Source: an uncultured Bacilli bacterium
GTDB lineage: Bacteria > Bacillota_I > Bacilli_A > RF39 > UBA660
Reading direction: 5' to 3'
Length of the DNA: 7,416 bases
Assembly: GCA_947624075.1 (NCBI GenBank)
Contig: CANQIM010000055.1
Location: 1-7,416, forward strand
Below, piece by piece: positions 6,074 through 7,416 of the stretch. The notes beneath the pieces are model-generated. The model ran no database searches and was not told the DNA's origin. It saw nothing but the letters and a program-made list of their open reading frames with translations. Made by a program: the position numbers and the translations under genes. How positions within the stretch are numbered: position 1 is the first letter of the stretch; each line of letters starts with the position of its first letter.

Positions 6074-6084
6074 GTAGTGATATA

Positions 6085-6930
6085 GTGAATAAAGAAAAAA
6101 TTTATTTTATAAGTAAAATTTTAATTATTGTTTTACTAGTTATTTTATATTATGTATTTATAGGTATTCCTGAATATAAAAATAGTATGGGTAGTAGCGA
6201 TAAGATTATAGATAAAAATAATTACTATGATATGCTTGAATTTAAATTAAATAATCTTGATTTTGCCTTAGTAGTAGATAAAAATATGACAATTAACCAC
6301 ATTTTTTTCTTTACAGAAGGTACCATTTGCCTATATAATAAAAATGTCGAAAATAGAAAGCTTGATGATGGATTAGAAGAGGTTATAAAAATTTTAATTG
6401 AAAAAGATATATTAAAAAATAATTCTTATTTGCAAGTAGTTACTTATGAGAATAAAGCTTTAGATGAATTTAAAAAGGCTTTAGAAAAAGTTGTGAATAA
6501 ATATAGTCTTATTTTAAATACTACTTATAGTAAAATGTCACTAATAGATAAAGTTAGCGAGTTAGATCTTAAAGATAATAATAATTCTTTACTAGCACTT
6601 GATTTATACTCTAAGAATATTATAAGTGTTTATGATGAAGAGTCTGATAAAAAATATGGCGATGAAAATAATGAAAATATTGTAACAGATGAAGATAGCT
6701 TTGATTATGCTTATAATGTTTATTTGAAAATAGAAAAGTATTACTTAGCTAATAAAGATAGTTCTTTAGATATAACGCTAATTCCTGCTGATAATATTGG
6801 TAATGTTTTTCCAAGTAAAGAGAGTTATTATAAGATTGAAAATGGTAAGATTTATGCTTACATTAAAATAGATAATTATGATTATTGCTTTTTAGGAAGT
6901 ATTGATAATTATAAAAAAGGGGTATGTTAA
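6085..6930 (+). CDS. Unrecognised single-pass membrane protein in the division operon
   Basis: I do not recognise this 281-residue protein with confidence. It has a short basic head and one hydrophobic segment at about 8-28 (ISKILIIVLLVILYYVFIGI), with no lipobox cysteine, so the remaining 250 residues should lie outside the cell. Residues 51-140 alternate a beta-like stretch (LEFKLNNLDFALVVDKNMTI) with a helix (LDDGLEEVIKILIEKDILKNN) and a strand (YLQVVTY). This order is loosely like the extracellular domain of RsgI-type anti-sigma factors (a beta hairpin, then a D-E-A-x-E-x-x-I helix), but the N-P-S cleavage motif is absent and the likeness is only a guess. Residues 160-220 are acidic and Asn-rich, perhaps a linker. 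It ends in GVC, with a lone second cysteine ten residues earlier. The start is GTG 6085, with a weak AGGTAGTGA ribosome site at 6072-6080. It begins only 11 nt after the PBP stop, so it is co-transcribed, where mraY often lies in other bacteria. Confidence 0.85.
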   Translation: MNKEKIYFISKILIIVLLVILYYVFIGIPEYKNSMGSSDKIIDKNNYYDMLEFKLNNLDFALVVDKNMTINHIFFFTEGTICLYNKNVENRKLDDGLEEVIKILIEKDILKNNSYLQVVTYENKALDEFKKALEKVVNKYSLILNTTYSKMSLIDKVSELDLKDNNNSLLALDLYSKNIISVYDEESDKKYGDENNENIVTDEDSFDYAYNVYLKIEKYYLANKDSSLDITLIPADNIGNVFPSKESYYKIENGKIYAYIKIDNYDYCFLGSIDNYKKGVC

Positions 6931-7416
6931 ATGAAGAAGATGTTAAAGCTTCGAAACTCGATTATTGTAATTTTATGTTTTACAGTAATTTGTATGGCAA
7001 TAGGGTTTTCTATTTTAGCAGCAAGATTAGAAAATTATCAAGAACAAAAACCTTATTTTAATGTTGTTTTTTCTGAAGTAAAAGAAGAAACAGCTGTTAA
7101 AGGAGGAAGTAGTGCCCCAAAATGTCAAAACAGTATAGTAAAAAGTGCTAAAGAAGTTAATATGAATTGTACTTTGTATGCTCCTCATGATGAATTAAGT
7201 TACTTTGTAATTATTAAAAATACGGGTAACATTGATGCAACTATTGTTTCTATAAAAGAAAGTCCTAATTATCAAGATGCATCTTTAAGTAGTTCTATTT
7301 ATCCTGTTAAAATAAGTTATACTGATGTTACAGGAAAAGTTTTGCAACCAGAAGAAGAAATTACTATGAAAGTCTATATAAAATACCCTAAACCAGAAAT
7401 GCTTTTAAATACTTAT
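6931..7416 (+). CDS. Membrane-anchored exported protein, 5' part (runs off the right edge)
   Basis: An open frame of 162 codons starts at ATG 6931 and has no stop before the window ends. The start is secure: AAAAAAGGGG at 6913-6922 lies 8 nt upstream, and the ATG directly follows the preceding TAA (6928-6930). The product begins MKKMLKLRNS and then has a hydrophobic segment at about 11-30 (IIVILCFTVICMAIGFSILA), read as a signal anchor or uncleaved signal peptide. The exported part is predicted to be beta-rich. YFNVVFSEVKEE opens it, followed by a Gly-Ser-Pro-Cys turn (GGSSAPKC) and a second cysteine at N79-C80, which could pair with C65. Then come the strand segments LSYFVIIKNTGNIDATIVSIKESP and YPVKISYTDVTGKVLQPEEEITMKVYIKYP. 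The pattern I-K-N-T-G-N-I-D-A is common in Ig-like or TasA/SipW-associated beta-sandwich surface proteins, but no named family is certain. It probably belongs to the same operon. Confidence 0.8.
   Translation, partial: MKKMLKLRNSIIVILCFTVICMAIGFSILAARLENYQEQKPYFNVVFSEVKEETAVKGGSSAPKCQNSIVKSAKEVNMNCTLYAPHDELSYFVIIKNTGNIDATIVSIKESPNYQDASLSSSIYPVKISYTDVTGKVLQPEEEITMKVYIKYPKPEMLLNTY

Noticed and set aside
6300..6930. Firm call of the 281-residue protein as an RsgI anti-sigma factor
   Set aside because: The N-P-S autocleavage motif and a recognisable cytoplasmic anti-sigma domain are missing (only about seven residues precede the membrane segment), and no sigma-I gene is adjacent.

Overview
The window is AT-rich chromosomal DNA from a low-GC Gram-positive bacterium. 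It most likely belongs to a gut-associated Bacilli or Mollicutes-related lineage that still makes a cell wall. The evidence is the gene order mraZ, rsmH, ftsL-like, PASTA-type penicillin-binding protein, together with G-rich Shine-Dalgarno sites and strong A/T codon bias. Every gene with a visible end stops at TAA or TAG, and no in-frame TGA is needed as tryptophan, so nothing points away from the standard bacterial code. The taxonomic placement is inference.

Positions 1-557 hold the 3' part of a phage tail-collar/tail-fibre type gene, cut by the left edge and split into two frames at an A7 tract. The break lies on a perfect in-frame A AAA AAG heptamer, and a -1 step there joins the two halves into a complete collar C-terminus. 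Positions 558-622 carry a promoter with an extended -10 element. It drives a stand-alone 496-residue TPR protein (623-2113), which has an extra non-TPR C-terminal region. Positions 2114-2256 hold an A/U-rich hairpin that may be a terminator, a strong-looking antisense promoter on the minus strand, the promoter of the next operon, and three AGTGG boxes at an exact 10-nt period just before mraZ, which look like an MraZ operator.

From 2257 to the right edge all genes point the same way and are packed with overlaps or gaps of about 10 to 20 nt, so they look like one operon. They are mraZ (regulator), rsmH (16S rRNA methyltransferase), an FtsL-like bitopic septal protein, a class B penicillin-binding protein with two PASTA domains, an unrecognised single-pass membrane protein, and the start of a second membrane-anchored protein with a beta-rich exported domain. 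The first four are the conserved head of the division and cell-wall (dcw) cluster: MraZ senses and tunes, FtsL helps recruit and activate, and the PBP cross-links septal peptidoglycan. The last two replace mraY and murD, which often follow here, and are the main unknowns. Both are predicted to put a soluble domain on the same side of the membrane as the transpeptidase.

The most notable observations are the frameshift or slippery site in the tail gene, the MraZ operator whose third box runs into the mraZ ribosome binding site, and the two unfamiliar membrane-anchored genes in the division operon.
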